A DNA stretch of 64,000 bases from Tubiluchus corallicola (taxonomy: Eukaryota; Priapulida; Priapulimorpha; Priapulimorphida; Tubiluchidae), in contig JAQGDQ010000110.1 in NCBI GenBank assembly GCA_030141605.1, positions 255,768 to 319,767 of the forward strand. Reading direction: 5' to 3'. How positions within the stretch are numbered: position 1 is the first letter of the stretch; the number at the start of each line of letters is the position of its first letter. Below the pieces are notes generated by a model. The model worked only from the letters and a program-made list of their open reading frames with translations, did no database searches and had not been told where the DNA came from. The position numbers were made by a program, and so were the translations under genes. Shown here in pieces: positions 37,772-48,560 of this stretch.

Positions 37772-40339
37772 TTATACAAAATAAGCAGCCAATTGTGCCA
37801 TTTTGTCTTTTGGCTTGCCGCGTCTGCGTCCTCTGCCCCGTCCTCTTCCACGTGTAACTGTTGATGCAGCTGGTCGACGCTGTATTTTCGTGCGAGCATG
37901 ATGCAGTTCAGTCAGTGGTGCAAGAATTGCATCACAGTAAACACATCCTGTATGTTCTGTCATCCCTATTTCTAGAGGAGACTTTGCTTTGTTGAAGTTC
38001 ACTGTGACTAAGGCAGAGTTGCACTTTTCGCAGTCGTCTTCTGTGACACTAACCCTGTGTGCATCTTCAAAGCAGCCCATAACCACACTGCATTTGTTAC
38101 AAGCTAGCTTCCATTTAGGAGCAGAAGTTGGATCTAGAACAAGCACGCCATTTTCACATTCTACACAAGATGAGACGCCATTGGCACTCACGCTGTGTAC
38201 ACAGCTCGGATGCGTGCACTCGTTGCATCCCATTCCCTTGCGCATGTCCCTAAATGGAGGATAGTTAAAACAATATGGACAAACAGAATAACATTTACCT
38301 TTTGTTCCAGTTGTCCATAAGACCAGTTCAAAATCATCCAAAGGGCACCTGAGTTCTTTGTAGAGCTTGATGCTTCCATTCTGCGGTAACTTGTAAGTCT
38401 CATCGCAATGTGTGCAATGCAGTCTGCATGGCTTCGCTTGCACAAACTTCATGAAGCGGCGACATTTTCCGCATCTTGACAAAGGCTTCCCACTATCTGC
38501 CAATGTTGAGAATGTCACCTCAAACAACTCATCCATTCCAGTAATCTGTGTGACGAAATACTGAAACTTCAGCTTGAATATTTCCAAGGCATGCTGAAGA
38601 ACAGAGTGAAAGCTAACTTTACCTTGAGCAATCAAGTTTAGTTGCTCCTCTACAGCAGACCTCATATGAGGCTGGACAAGCTCTGGGTCAATCTTTTGAT
38701 AGCCGTGAACCAGAACAATGCCTAGTGGTGTTGGTATTAATCTACGGCCAGTACCAACAGTGACATAGTTTCTTACACCAATATTGTTGATGTGAACTGG
38801 AATGCTAGCATCCGTACCGATGCCATGCTTTTCCATTAATGTTATAACCTCACTTTCAGTTAAATAATCAGGAGGATTGGTAGTGCGTTCTATCAGTTTC
38901 ACATCTGTCAAAGGGCATGAATTTTCAGTATTAAACTGGGGAAGATTCTCTTCTGCAGGAATAGCCTGCCAGGTCATCAATGCTGTATACCCAGGATCAA
39001 TCACCTCCTTACCAACCAACGTAAACTTTTCTGTTCCAATAGAAAATGTAACGGTTGTTTGCAGGAATCGACAGTCCAGAGATAAAGTAGCAATGAAATG
39101 CTGTGTGATGTATTCATATAATTTCCATGCTTCTGTGCCGACTTCAGCTTCACTAGAAGGTTTTAGTGGAGTAATGGGCGGATGGTCACCTGCATCGTGG
39201 CCTTTCCGAGGCTTTTGAATTCCAGATTCTAAAAGAGCACAAACAAACTGTCCCCAATCCCTGGAAACCCTCTGTTGCCGAAGTGTCCCAAGAAGGTCAA
39301 AATTCGCTGGATAGCATGTTGTCTCTGTTCGTGGATAACTAATGTATCCTTGTGTGTACAGCTTCTCAGCAATTGTCATAGCATGATGTGGTGCCATCCC
39401 TAGTGCAGAACTGGCAACTCTCATCAACTCTACAGTATTTAAAGCAAGAAGGCGCTGCTTTACCTTTTCCTTTTTACTAACACTTGTTACTGTAGCAGTG
39501 CTGTGGGCTCTCACCATATTAAGAAACATTTGAGCCACCTCTTTGTCAAAAATCCGTATACGCTCCCAGTCAATGTTAATTATGTTACCATTTGGTCCTT
39601 CAATCTGTGGCTGAAGAACCCAATATGGTTCTGGTTTAAATGACTGAATTTGATCATGCCTGTTTACACAAAACCCGAGTGTGGGCGTCTGACAGGGGCC
39701 ATATGAGATTACTGTACTATCCAAGTTTCCATATTTGCCTTGAAAAAATTTTGTTTGAAATCGCGTAAACGCACAACCAATTCTTAAATCTAATTCCTGC
39801 CGTGCATCTACTGACATGGCTTCATTTTTATTAGGAGAACCCAGATTCGCCATAGCATTCTTGATATCTTGGTCTGTAATTGCACTAAAGTGAGCTCGAA
39901 ATATTGTTTGTTCATCATTTCCCGAAGAATTCATAACACCTCGTACTGCATCAATCACTTCAAAACAAATATTCTCACCTTCTTTGTCACAGTCTAACCA
40001 AAGTACCAAATAATTAGCTCCCCTTGCTTCTTGAGCTAAGAAATAGGGCATTCTTAACTTTGGTGTGGCTTCTTTCTTTTCAATTTGAGCCCAAAACAAA
40101 TCAGCGGGATCTACACGATCCCAGTTGTTAAATTTTGCCTGGAAATCGACACCCATAACATGTCCACATACAGAGGTCATTTTAAATTGTACATTTTGAC
40201 CCCTGAATCTTCCAGTGTATTCATGAATAGAACATGCGCCATTTGAACCTCTCCGCGTATTAGCGCTGCCATTAGATAAAATTTTTGCTAGTGATAGCGC
40301 CAGTGACGGTTTTTCTGCAACCATAAAAACAGTCTTCAT
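37772..40339 (-). CDS. TOP3B: DNA/RNA topoisomerase III beta, intronless
   Basis: Type IA topoisomerase that passes single strands of DNA, and also RNA, through a transient 5'-phosphotyrosine break; in animals it works with TDRD3. The 855-residue protein is collinear with human TOP3B (862) over its whole length. It has the Toprim start MKTVFMVAEKPSLA and the acidic LWLDCDKEGEN motif. The catalytic tyrosine lies in GYISYPRTET (Tyr335), followed by GHDAGDHPPITP and EKHGIGTDASIPVHI. The C-terminal part has several CxxC zinc-binding pairs, then an RG-rich tail and the conserved end KDKMAQLAAYFV. An upstream in-frame ATG at 40363 would add eight residues; I chose 40339 because it matches the family start. 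The absence of introns is striking beside intron-rich neighbours and may mean a retrocopy that remained functional. It converges on the RdRP gene. Confidence 0.96.
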   Translation of the reverse strand: MKTVFMVAEKPSLALSLAKILSNGSANTRRGSNGACSIHEYTGRFRGQNVQFKMTSVCGHVMGVDFQAKFNNWDRVDPADLFWAQIEKKEATPKLRMPYFLAQEARGANYLVLWLDCDKEGENICFEVIDAVRGVMNSSGNDEQTIFRAHFSAITDQDIKNAMANLGSPNKNEAMSVDARQELDLRIGCAFTRFQTKFFQGKYGNLDSTVISYGPCQTPTLGFCVNRHDQIQSFKPEPYWVLQPQIEGPNGNIINIDWERIRIFDKEVAQMFLNMVRAHSTATVTSVSKKEKVKQRLLALNTVELMRVASSALGMAPHHAMTIAEKLYTQGYISYPRTETTCYPANFDLLGTLRQQRVSRDWGQFVCALLESGIQKPRKGHDAGDHPPITPLKPSSEAEVGTEAWKLYEYITQHFIATLSLDCRFLQTTVTFSIGTEKFTLVGKEVIDPGYTALMTWQAIPAEENLPQFNTENSCPLTDVKLIERTTNPPDYLTESEVITLMEKHGIGTDASIPVHINNIGVRNYVTVGTGRRLIPTPLGIVLVHGYQKIDPELVQPHMRSAVEEQLNLIAQGKVSFHSVLQHALEIFKLKFQYFVTQITGMDELFEVTFSTLADSGKPLSRCGKCRRFMKFVQAKPCRLHCTHCDETYKLPQNGSIKLYKELRCPLDDFELVLWTTGTKGKCYSVCPYCFNYPPFRDMRKGMGCNECTHPSCVHSVSANGVSSCVECENGVLVLDPTSAPKWKLACNKCSVVMGCFEDAHRVSVTEDDCEKCNSALVTVNFNKAKSPLEIGMTEHTGCVYCDAILAPLTELHHARTKIQRRPAASTVTRGRGRGRGRRRGKPKDKMAQLAAYFV

Positions 40340-43300
40340 AGCGGTACAACTAACTGGCTTCAAACGAAACAGGAATAGTGAGAAACATCCGCAAATTTAT
40401 TGCCTCATTCATACAATCACTGTCTTGCTAGTTACTGCAGATTCAGAATTTACACAAATAACTGCATGGCAAAGAAACTTCAATAGGAGAACGCTTCTCA
40501 CGGGCATCGACGTTCAGTCATTGACGATTTACCGTAATTCACTCGTCACGCCTTCAGTTGACCAACTAATTAAAAATATCTGTAAATCTTTTGTAAAAAT
40601 TCCTATTTGATTTCTATTAGTATAGAAACGACACAATAAAAATGGTAGCATTTACGTTGCACAGAATATACTACTTAGCTCCTTGGACCATTTGCAGCAC
40701 CTGTCTACAGTCTAGGCTGCTACTTTATGTAAGCTGCACTCAGGACAGGATTCAGAGTAAAGATATAAAATGTTTGTGTGCATGCTATGCATACGACCTG
40801 CCTGTCATTTAATTTGAATAAATTTGTTAAATCAACCTGTTCAAGTTTAGATAAAGTTGGCCCACCAAGAAGCTGAAAATGGGTTAGTCCAAAATTTATT
40901 GGATATAATATAAGTTTATAATTTAGTATAGATTATCTTGTTTGTTTTTGCATTAGTTTGCTTTCCACAATGTTGATTTTGTACTTTTTATACTCTATAT
41001 TTTTATTAAGTGGATTGTTGAGTGACCATGACGACGTTATGGGCGAAACATTGCAGCAGAGCAGCTGTTTGTGTTTGAATGAAAGCCATGTTTTTCCTTA
41101 AGTAGGTGGAGGCTATTATTTTCATTAAAGCACAAGAAAATCCTCCACTTACATAAAGCTTAAAAAATTCGTCTCAAAATTTTATACCACTTACATACTA
41201 CCTTTTCATATGCATGGCTTGCATCGGCCTTAACATTGTATAAAACGTGTAAATTTAAACTCCTGCGATGACCGTTAGGCGCAGCCATTTTAATGGTAGG
41301 TCGTTTGAAACAAGTTTTGGTAACATTAAGTAAAGTTTGAAAAAATAATCAGAGCATCCGTAGCATACATGTTGCTAATTAAGTAAAATTTTAAATTACT
41401 GTATCTTGTCAATAAGGTTACAAATACGTTTTGGCTAGTGAGTGGCACACCCTGGAAGGTGAGTCAGTGATATTTTACCAACTGGCACAAACATTTTAAA
41501 TGAATAGTCTAGTTACATAAGTGTTTCCAGCAGGTAAGCGAAATGCCAAATATATAGATTTGCACGGAAAGTTTTTTTGGGTCATGATTTAACATTGCCT
41601 TTTCTTCCCCTGATTTACGTATTTTAGTCACGTCATGTAATGGCGCCGTCGAAACAGTATTTGGGGAGGTTTAAAATGAAAACAAATGAAAATTCCTTTC
41701 AACGCGAATACGATATGGGCATTAAATTGCTGTAAAGTAGTATAATTTTTTAAGGCGATTTTTCTGAAACCTATTTCATGTGCCCCCTTTCTTGTCCTTT
41801 AAATTTCTAAGACCTTTTCGCCCGTCGCCGAAACCAGTTAGGAAACATTACAAGACCATAAAGATAGAATATAAAGGAGGACAAATTAAGATCATTGACA
41901 GAACAAAATCTGACAAACACGAGTATATTAGTAAATGTGGACTTAAGCTACATGAATAATCATGGAAATCAGGATAAATAAGACTAAATTGAAATGTAAT
42001 TTCAAAGAAAATAAGTGAGAAGATTTGCTTTCTCTTAACTGCAGAAACAAAAATTACTACAGAACATATGTTATGTTGGCAGAGTTTTGAAGGAATAATT
42101 TAATAAGTGAGGTGTTGGGTTGGAAACTATTACAGCAACCTCTGAAAGAGGTGCTCTTTAACGATTAGCAAAAGCGTTTAAATAGAACATGGAATCCAGA
42201 GAAAATGGATAGCAGTTAGAAGAACATGTATGCGGAAATGGAAAAGACAGTTAAAACGAGTTTTGAGAAAAAGAGTTTTGCTCTTGCACACTTACGTATG
42301 CGTCGTTGGGTTATCCTATTAAAGGTAAAAGGGAGCCGCAAAGCTTTGAGACGAAGGTTTCGTTCATTGAAGAAGTCATCAAGACACTGAAGACAGCAAG
42401 CTGCGAAAGATTAAGAACAGTGCAGTATAACAACATAACTTTTAGGGTTAAGATATGTATTAGTAACTGAGAAGCAGAAGTCAAAAGTAGTTGTGAATGT
42501 GAGTAAATGAGTACCGGCTTGAATTTCGACATCTGATATGCGTCATAAATTATACTAACAGTATTTTTGGGTTTATAAAAGAAAAAAGTAAATGTATTTT
42601 TCTGACTCTACAAATGCTCATAAACAAATTTCATTTGAAACAGTGTTTTTTAATACTTTTTAAGAACAAGTTTACTTAACTGTTACTAATTAATGATATT
42701 GTATACAATACAATAGTATTAGTAACTTACAAATAAAATGGTGCATACATTGCCTGATGACAGCTGCCATTTAGTGATTTATAGTATTGAATGTGAACCT
42801 GTGCATGTGATAACAATGTACACATTAGGTACAAGGTGCATAAGTGAGTTATACTTAAAGCACTTTAGAATAGTTTATAAATTTAAATTCCACATGTTTG
42901 ATTATTAAAGATTTTGAGTTAAGCATTGCTCACAAATTTGTATTATTTCACCGGCCTATGAGAACTTTACTAACTTTTTTGGGTCCTCTTAATCTACAGT
43001 GCTAACATTATTGTGACAGACAGTGAAGTAGTGAATACAAGTGTGCTTTGAGATCTTTATGAATCCTAAAATATCAGGTTGTGCAAAAAGACTGTCCTGA
43101 AGTTTTGATTGCGATACTTTAAGAAGAAAGTGGCGTAATTGCTTGAAAATTACCACACTGACATTGGCTTATATAAACATAAAAAGTTTTTGGTCATCAT
43201 CTTAGATTTTTCCAAATATACCCAACCTTTAAATCAACAAGTCAAGAAATTAAATTGTAGAAAGAATTGTATGTCACTTATTAAAATTTTCAGCCATTAT

Positions 43301-45316
43301 TGTATCCCTCATTTTCACTGCAAACTAGATGAAGGCTAGTTTAAACAGCGATAATGGCATATTAGTTGCCAAACAAATGTTTCTACCTGATATATTATAA
43401 CAACCGGAAATGTCAGGAACAGCAAATTTGGCTGTAGTCATACAGAGAGCGACCTACGTTAGAAACAATCGCATCACAGTAATTCTCTTTCCCGATAGCA
43501 TCTGTAACCAGAAAAATAGAAAAAAACTTGTCCCAGGATCAATGTTAACTTCCAACAGCTGTTACTTTCTTACATCTTTAAGAAGGCACTTATTCCCAGC
43601 AATTTTTGGCTTTAGATGATCTGCATCAAACTGTTCTGTGCAGTAGTTGTGCACTTTCTGTTTAAGGGAATTCCATATACAATAGTTTCAGAAGATTAAG
43701 TCACTTTTTTCTGACAACATGTCTTTATCAATGCTTTATCCTTTGTAGTCATGACTTTGATATAAATTGGTTGATTTCTTTATTATTTTACTTGCCATGT
43801 ATTGAGTGCTTTACTTCAACTTGACTTTTCTTCAATTACCATTAACTAACATTGCACCAGTGTTTAAATTTTTAATATGCAAGAGTTTTTTGGTCATAAC
43901 ATGAAAAACCAACAAAGCTGTAAACTTGTAATTTTCATATCCATAAGTTAATGTTTTGTAGTATCACACTGTGAAATTTCAAGTTTGTTGGACAGCTCAC
44001 TTCTAAACAATTGTAGTCTAAACTTTGGCTTTTTTTCTGCTCTACCAACTGAGCAATAATTTACTATAACAGTCTTTATTTGCTGTATAATCTGTGATGA
44101 AGATATAATTATGTAGCTTTTAAATTTTTACAAATGCAGGGTTATCTGTTTTTGTTATTATACTTGTCATATAGTTTGATGTATATATTTATCAGTTCTT
44201 GTAAACTTGTGAAAATCCATGAGCTGTTTCTGATTCAGCACCGGAAACACATCAAGCAATGTTTGGGGGGAAAAGCTTTTATAATGTGTGAAGCATTGTA
44301 TTACTGACAGTCTGCTATGCTGAATAATATGGATGATATTTGCATCTCATTTATGTGTATGCAAGTAAAACTCATACAAGTATAAAACGCAAAGTATGCA
44401 AGTGCAAGATGTTTGTGTTAATTGCGAAAACTCATTTGCTGATTGGAAACTAAACGTAAATATGACGCAGCAGGAGCAAGTCTCTAATTCTATAGAAAAT
44501 TTAATTTGTGTATTACAGCGAGAACAGTACAGAAGATATTAGGCAAACGTGTTTGTAGCGGACTGATTTTAATGCTACACAACTGTAGAGGGTCGTTAAG
44601 CATGTTGATGTACGCGTAATCTTCTGTTTTGTACACATAGTGGTTTCATTTCGATTGAGAATCTCAGATTATTTGTAACTAAAATAAAACTACAAAATGT
44701 GCCTGCTAGGTGTGCCAAGCAAAATTTTCAGTTGTGCCATTCTCTTTTGCAAAAATATTGTTTATACATCTAGCACTAAAGTGTTGAAAACCTTTGTTAT
44801 AGATTTTTATGTTTGTTTATTGATTTTCATTGCTTTAAACATATTCCTAAGTTTGTTTAAACATGTTATATACATTGTACTCTAAGAATTTAAGTACTTG
44901 TTTAAGAATTCATGCAAACTGTTTGACAGAAATTGTACCTTACTGCCATAGGTCCACAATAAATGTTCATCTGCTGTGCTTTAGTTAAGAGTTTGTGTTA
45001 AAGTCTTTTTTGGTTTTTTTCAGTGCCATAAATTCTGAAATAGTGTGTGTTTTGTTTTAAACTATTAGAACGAAATAAATTGGTATTTGGTGTTTTCATA
45101 TTTTCTTTGTTTTTACTTAAATGTAGTTCACAGCAGTGCACTGAAGCTTCTTCTTTTTTCGTTTTTTGTTGTGGAATTTTTGATTAATTGTTCTTTGACA
45201 TTAGAATTTCCACATCAGCATTTTCTCTGAAAGAAAATGACACTGATGGCGGTGCTTCTAATTGCTTCTTTGTTAATTTCAACAGGTGGAAATCCTGTTA
45301 GACTTTACAAGCTGCA
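40340..45316. other. spacer between TOP3B and GFER (divergent genes)
   Basis: About 5 kb without a convincing gene. It must include the TOP3B and GFER promoters. A TTTCAACAG acceptor-like site at 45277-45285, 31 bp before the GFER ATG, hints at an upstream 5' UTR exon I cannot locate. Many AATAAA and TTTATT runs occur, as expected in AT-rich DNA. Confidence 0.45.
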
Positions 45317-45895
45317 ATGTCGAATTCCTTTGATGAACATGATGCACATGAGGATGATCTCAGTTTGGGAGCTAGAAGTCGGAGACCTTGTCGGGCTTGT
45401 ACCGATTTTCGCACCTGGGCAAAATTGAAAAGTCTAAACAAAAAAATTGAGGGCCAATCGGCTGCTACTAGCAGAATGGATGATAATGATAAAAGTAAAG
45501 AATTTGATACAGGAACAAAGAATATGGAAGTGAGTGAAAAACATGTTGCTGGGCAAGACTGCCCTTTGGACATTGAAGAACTTGGGAACAATACGTGGTC
45601 TTTTCTTCACACAATGGCTGCATACTTTCCAGACCAACCTACACAAACTCAGCAAAATGAGATGAAGCAATTTATTGCGACTTTTTCAAAGTTTTATCCG
45701 TGCGATCACTGTGCAAGTGATTTTCGCGAACGATTGCGAATTCATCCACCAGAGGTTGCCACTAGGAGCCTTTTATCACAATGGCTATGCGAGGAACATA
45801 ATGTAGTTAATCGAAAATTGAATAAAAAGGAATTTAATTGTAAACTCGTTGATGAACGCTGGAGAGACGGGTGGTCTGATGGTTCGTGTGACTGA
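45317..45895 (+). CDS. GFER: FAD-linked sulfhydryl oxidase ALR/Erv1
   Basis: Mitochondrial intermembrane-space oxidase that reoxidises Mia40/CHCHD4 and passes electrons to cytochrome c. The 192-residue protein has the family's distal shuttle pair C25-R-A-C28 in RPCRACTDF. The FAD-binding core begins at CPLDIEELGNNTWSFLHT. The active-site pair is C129-D-H-C132 in FSKFYPCDHCASDF; humans have CEEC. It ends with the invariant VDERWRDGWSDGSCD. The linker between the shuttle and the core is longer than the human one. One coding exon. The start ATG leads directly into the conserved region with no in-frame alternative I prefer. Confidence 0.95.
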   Translation: MSNSFDEHDAHEDDLSLGARSRRPCRACTDFRTWAKLKSLNKKIEGQSAATSRMDDNDKSKEFDTGTKNMEVSEKHVAGQDCPLDIEELGNNTWSFLHTMAAYFPDQPTQTQQNEMKQFIATFSKFYPCDHCASDFRERLRIHPPEVATRSLLSQWLCEEHNVVNRKLNKKEFNCKLVDERWRDGWSDGSCD

Positions 45896-46444
45896 AATAT
45901 TTTAATCAATTACTCTTAGTTAGTCAGTACCATATGATAGTCATACGATTAGTCAGTACCGTATGATGGCAGACTGTTGCTTGTTGGTGATGATTTATAT
46001 TTGATGTGTAAATTATTGTGCTTGTACAGCAGAGGAGATTTTTATCTGGTGCATTTATCTTGGCATCATTCTGTGATGACATTTTGGTAGTAAAAGAGCA
46101 AAGAATTATTTTTTTTCCTTGTCAAAAATCAGAATCTGTAAGCAAGTATCAGGCAAATTGATAGGTTGGAATTTGCTGTTTCACATACTTATGTGCCGCT
46201 GTCCTTTGAAATGCGGTTTAGTGGATTTTTTCACTTTAACTTTTAAGTAATGCTCGTAATCCTAACACAGTGTGATGTATCTAATTTGCTCTGTAAGACA
46301 AGTGATGTGAAGTGTATACTTGAAAATGTGCCTTATTTTTAATTAATTTGGTTAATCTTGCTAAAGGACAACTTCTTAAATAATTAAATTTTATACAGAT
46401 TAAAGAATGGCCATTACATGCTTTAGTGCTTATTAGAAATCATG

Positions 46445-46482
46445 AATAAAATGTCTTCTGTGAACCTTAAAAGTGTGTGTGT
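46445..46482 (+). terminator. GFER poly(A) signal with GU-rich element
   Basis: AATAAA at 46445-46450 is followed about 20 bp later by a GTGTGTGTGTTT run, the usual pairing for 3' end formation. It lies 550 bp after the GFER stop. Confidence 0.6.
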
Positions 46483-46601
46483 TTACTTAACTTTCAATTT
46501 GCTGGTTTAAATGTGAAACATTAGTTTTGAGGATTTTTGTATTTTTTTACTTGGCTTTTTTTGCCTTTTTGCAGACAATGTCTGTTTTGCGGCACTGTAC
46601 G

Positions 46602-47290
46602 TTTAATGATTAGTAATTTTTTACATCATTTTTAGACAATTTACTACTAAATGTGATCAATGTCTATTTGTTTTCCATGTATTAAATAAGCAGTGATCCA
46701 ACATTAAAAATTTCTGTTTTACTAGTGCTACCAAAACTGCATGGAGGTTTGTTCCTTATCTTCTTTTGAAATTCTAAAAAACTGTTTTTGTTTTAAACAA
46801 GAAGTACTTGCACATACATTGGTCAAGTTGGTGCCAGTGACAGAACAAGGTAAATTGCAAATTTGCAAAAGTTGACCCAAAATAAGCTGCCTTCGAACTC
46901 CCAAAATTACAAAACTGTTGTTCTCTAATAGTATTTATAATAATTGCTGTTTAATGATTAGTAATTTTTTACATCATTTTTAGACTTTACTACAAAATGT
47001 GATCAATGTCTATTTGTTTTCCATGTATTAAATAAGCAGTGATCCAACATTAAAAATTTCTGTTTTACTAGTGCTACCAAAACTGCATGGAGGTTTGTTC
47101 CTTATCTTCTTTTGAAATTCTAAAAAACTGTTTTTGTTTTAAACAAGAAGTACTTGCATATACATTGGCCAAGTTGGTGCCAGTGACAGAACAAGTTAAA
47201 TTGCAAATTTGCAAAAGTTGACCCAAAATAAGCTGCCTTCGAACTCCCAAAATTACAAAACTGTTGTTCTCTAATAGTATTTATAATAAT
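46602..47290. repeat. tandem duplication Y, two units of about 345 bp
   Basis: Unit 46602-46949 is repeated at 46950-47290 with only a few differences (for example one 5-base deletion). Both start TTTAATGATTAGTAATTTTT. The second unit ends exactly where repeat X resumes, at a shared TGCTGTT. Confidence 0.93.
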
Positions 47291-48183
47291 TGCTGTTTCA
47301 CATACTTATGTGCCGCTGCCCTTTGAAATGCGGTTTAGGATTTTTTCACTTTAACTTTTAAGTAATGCTCGTTATCCTAATGCAGTGTGATGTATCTAAT
47401 TTGCTCTGTAAGACAAGTGATGTGAAGTGTACACTTGAAAATGTGCTTTATTTTTAATTAATTTTTTATGGTTGATTTTGCTAAAGGACAACTTCTTAAA
47501 TAATTAAATTTTATACAGGTTAAAGAATGGTCTAATTCCGTCAACAAGCTGAAGTATAATTTAGGAGTTAATTTCACTTTATTTTCTGTGTTTTCTTTGG
47601 TTGACTATTTGTTGGTCTCTAATATGTTCAAAACTTGAGTACGCATGCCAAGTTTGGTTGCCTCTTTATCAGTGAGATATTGATTTTTGGAAAATGCCCA
47701 ATGTTGTGCCACCCACTTGTCTCTGGATTATTCTAATTTAATTATAATGAGCAACTTTCTGTGTTGTCTCTTTGTCTTCCGCACATTAGACTTCAACGAG
47801 CTGACTTAATTTTTCTTACTAGTTGGCCTCGTTGATTATGACTACAGGTGTCTTTTTATATTGCTTGTCGTGTTATAAATGTGTGGAATTTTTTGCCACT
47901 TGTAGTTGCCCATTTGAATTTAACTACGTTCAAAGCTCACATTCATTGTCATATCTGACAAAAATTACAATGCTTCATAATCTGTAGCAGTTGTTATTGC
48001 TATAAATAGGCCCTGGTAAAGCCCTAAAGTACCTACTTTATTGTACTGTGTGATATGCTGCAACATGTTGTCCCCTCAGTATGGCGCAGTTTTGGCTAAT
48101 TAAAATTACTGTACATTGTTTCTAACCCTTGCTTACCAGTAAAGCTGCAGTTCTATTTTGTTTATGCTACTCTTATCCATAGG

Positions 48184-48246
48184 TAATAATAATAATAATA
48201 ATAATAATAACGATGATAATACTAATAATAGTAATAATAATAATGT
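48184..48246. repeat. AAT trinucleotide microsatellite
   Basis: An (AAT)n run of about 60 bp with a few interruptions (CGATGAT, ACT), upstream of MOCS3. Confidence 0.9.
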
Positions 48247-48560
48247 ATATTTATCTGAGGTATTTGAACGTATAAGTTCTCAGTCAGTTTTGTGTCTAAT
48301 GCTAGAAAATTATGTTTGATAAGGTGCTAGATTCCAGTCCTTCTACAACATTTCACAATAAGTGTGCTGCACTGTTGATTGCTGTATTTCGTGAGATTGA
48401 TTTTGCTCAAAGACAATCTGTCCAGTAATCAAGTCATGTGGAGGTTAAAGAACCATCGTTACAAAGCAATACTTGTACTCGCACTAGTGCTAGCAAGATT
48501 TTTTAACTTGTTTTGTTTTGTCAGCGGCTTGTGTGACAATTTCGCTTACAACACATTCCA

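Larger units (their letters stand above)
46174..47530. repeat. direct repeat X, copies at 46174-46410 and 47291-47530
   Basis: The two copies, about 240 bp each, start TGCTGTTTCACATACTTATG and end TTAAAGAATGG. They are about 95% identical with small indels. The left copy forms part of the presumed GFER 3' UTR, and the pair brackets a second, tandem duplication. Confidence 0.9.
45896..48560. other. spacer between GFER and MOCS3
   Basis: This spacer contains the GFER 3' UTR, the duplicated blocks described below and an AAT microsatellite. No gene is visible. MOCS3's promoter should lie near its right end. Confidence 0.5.
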
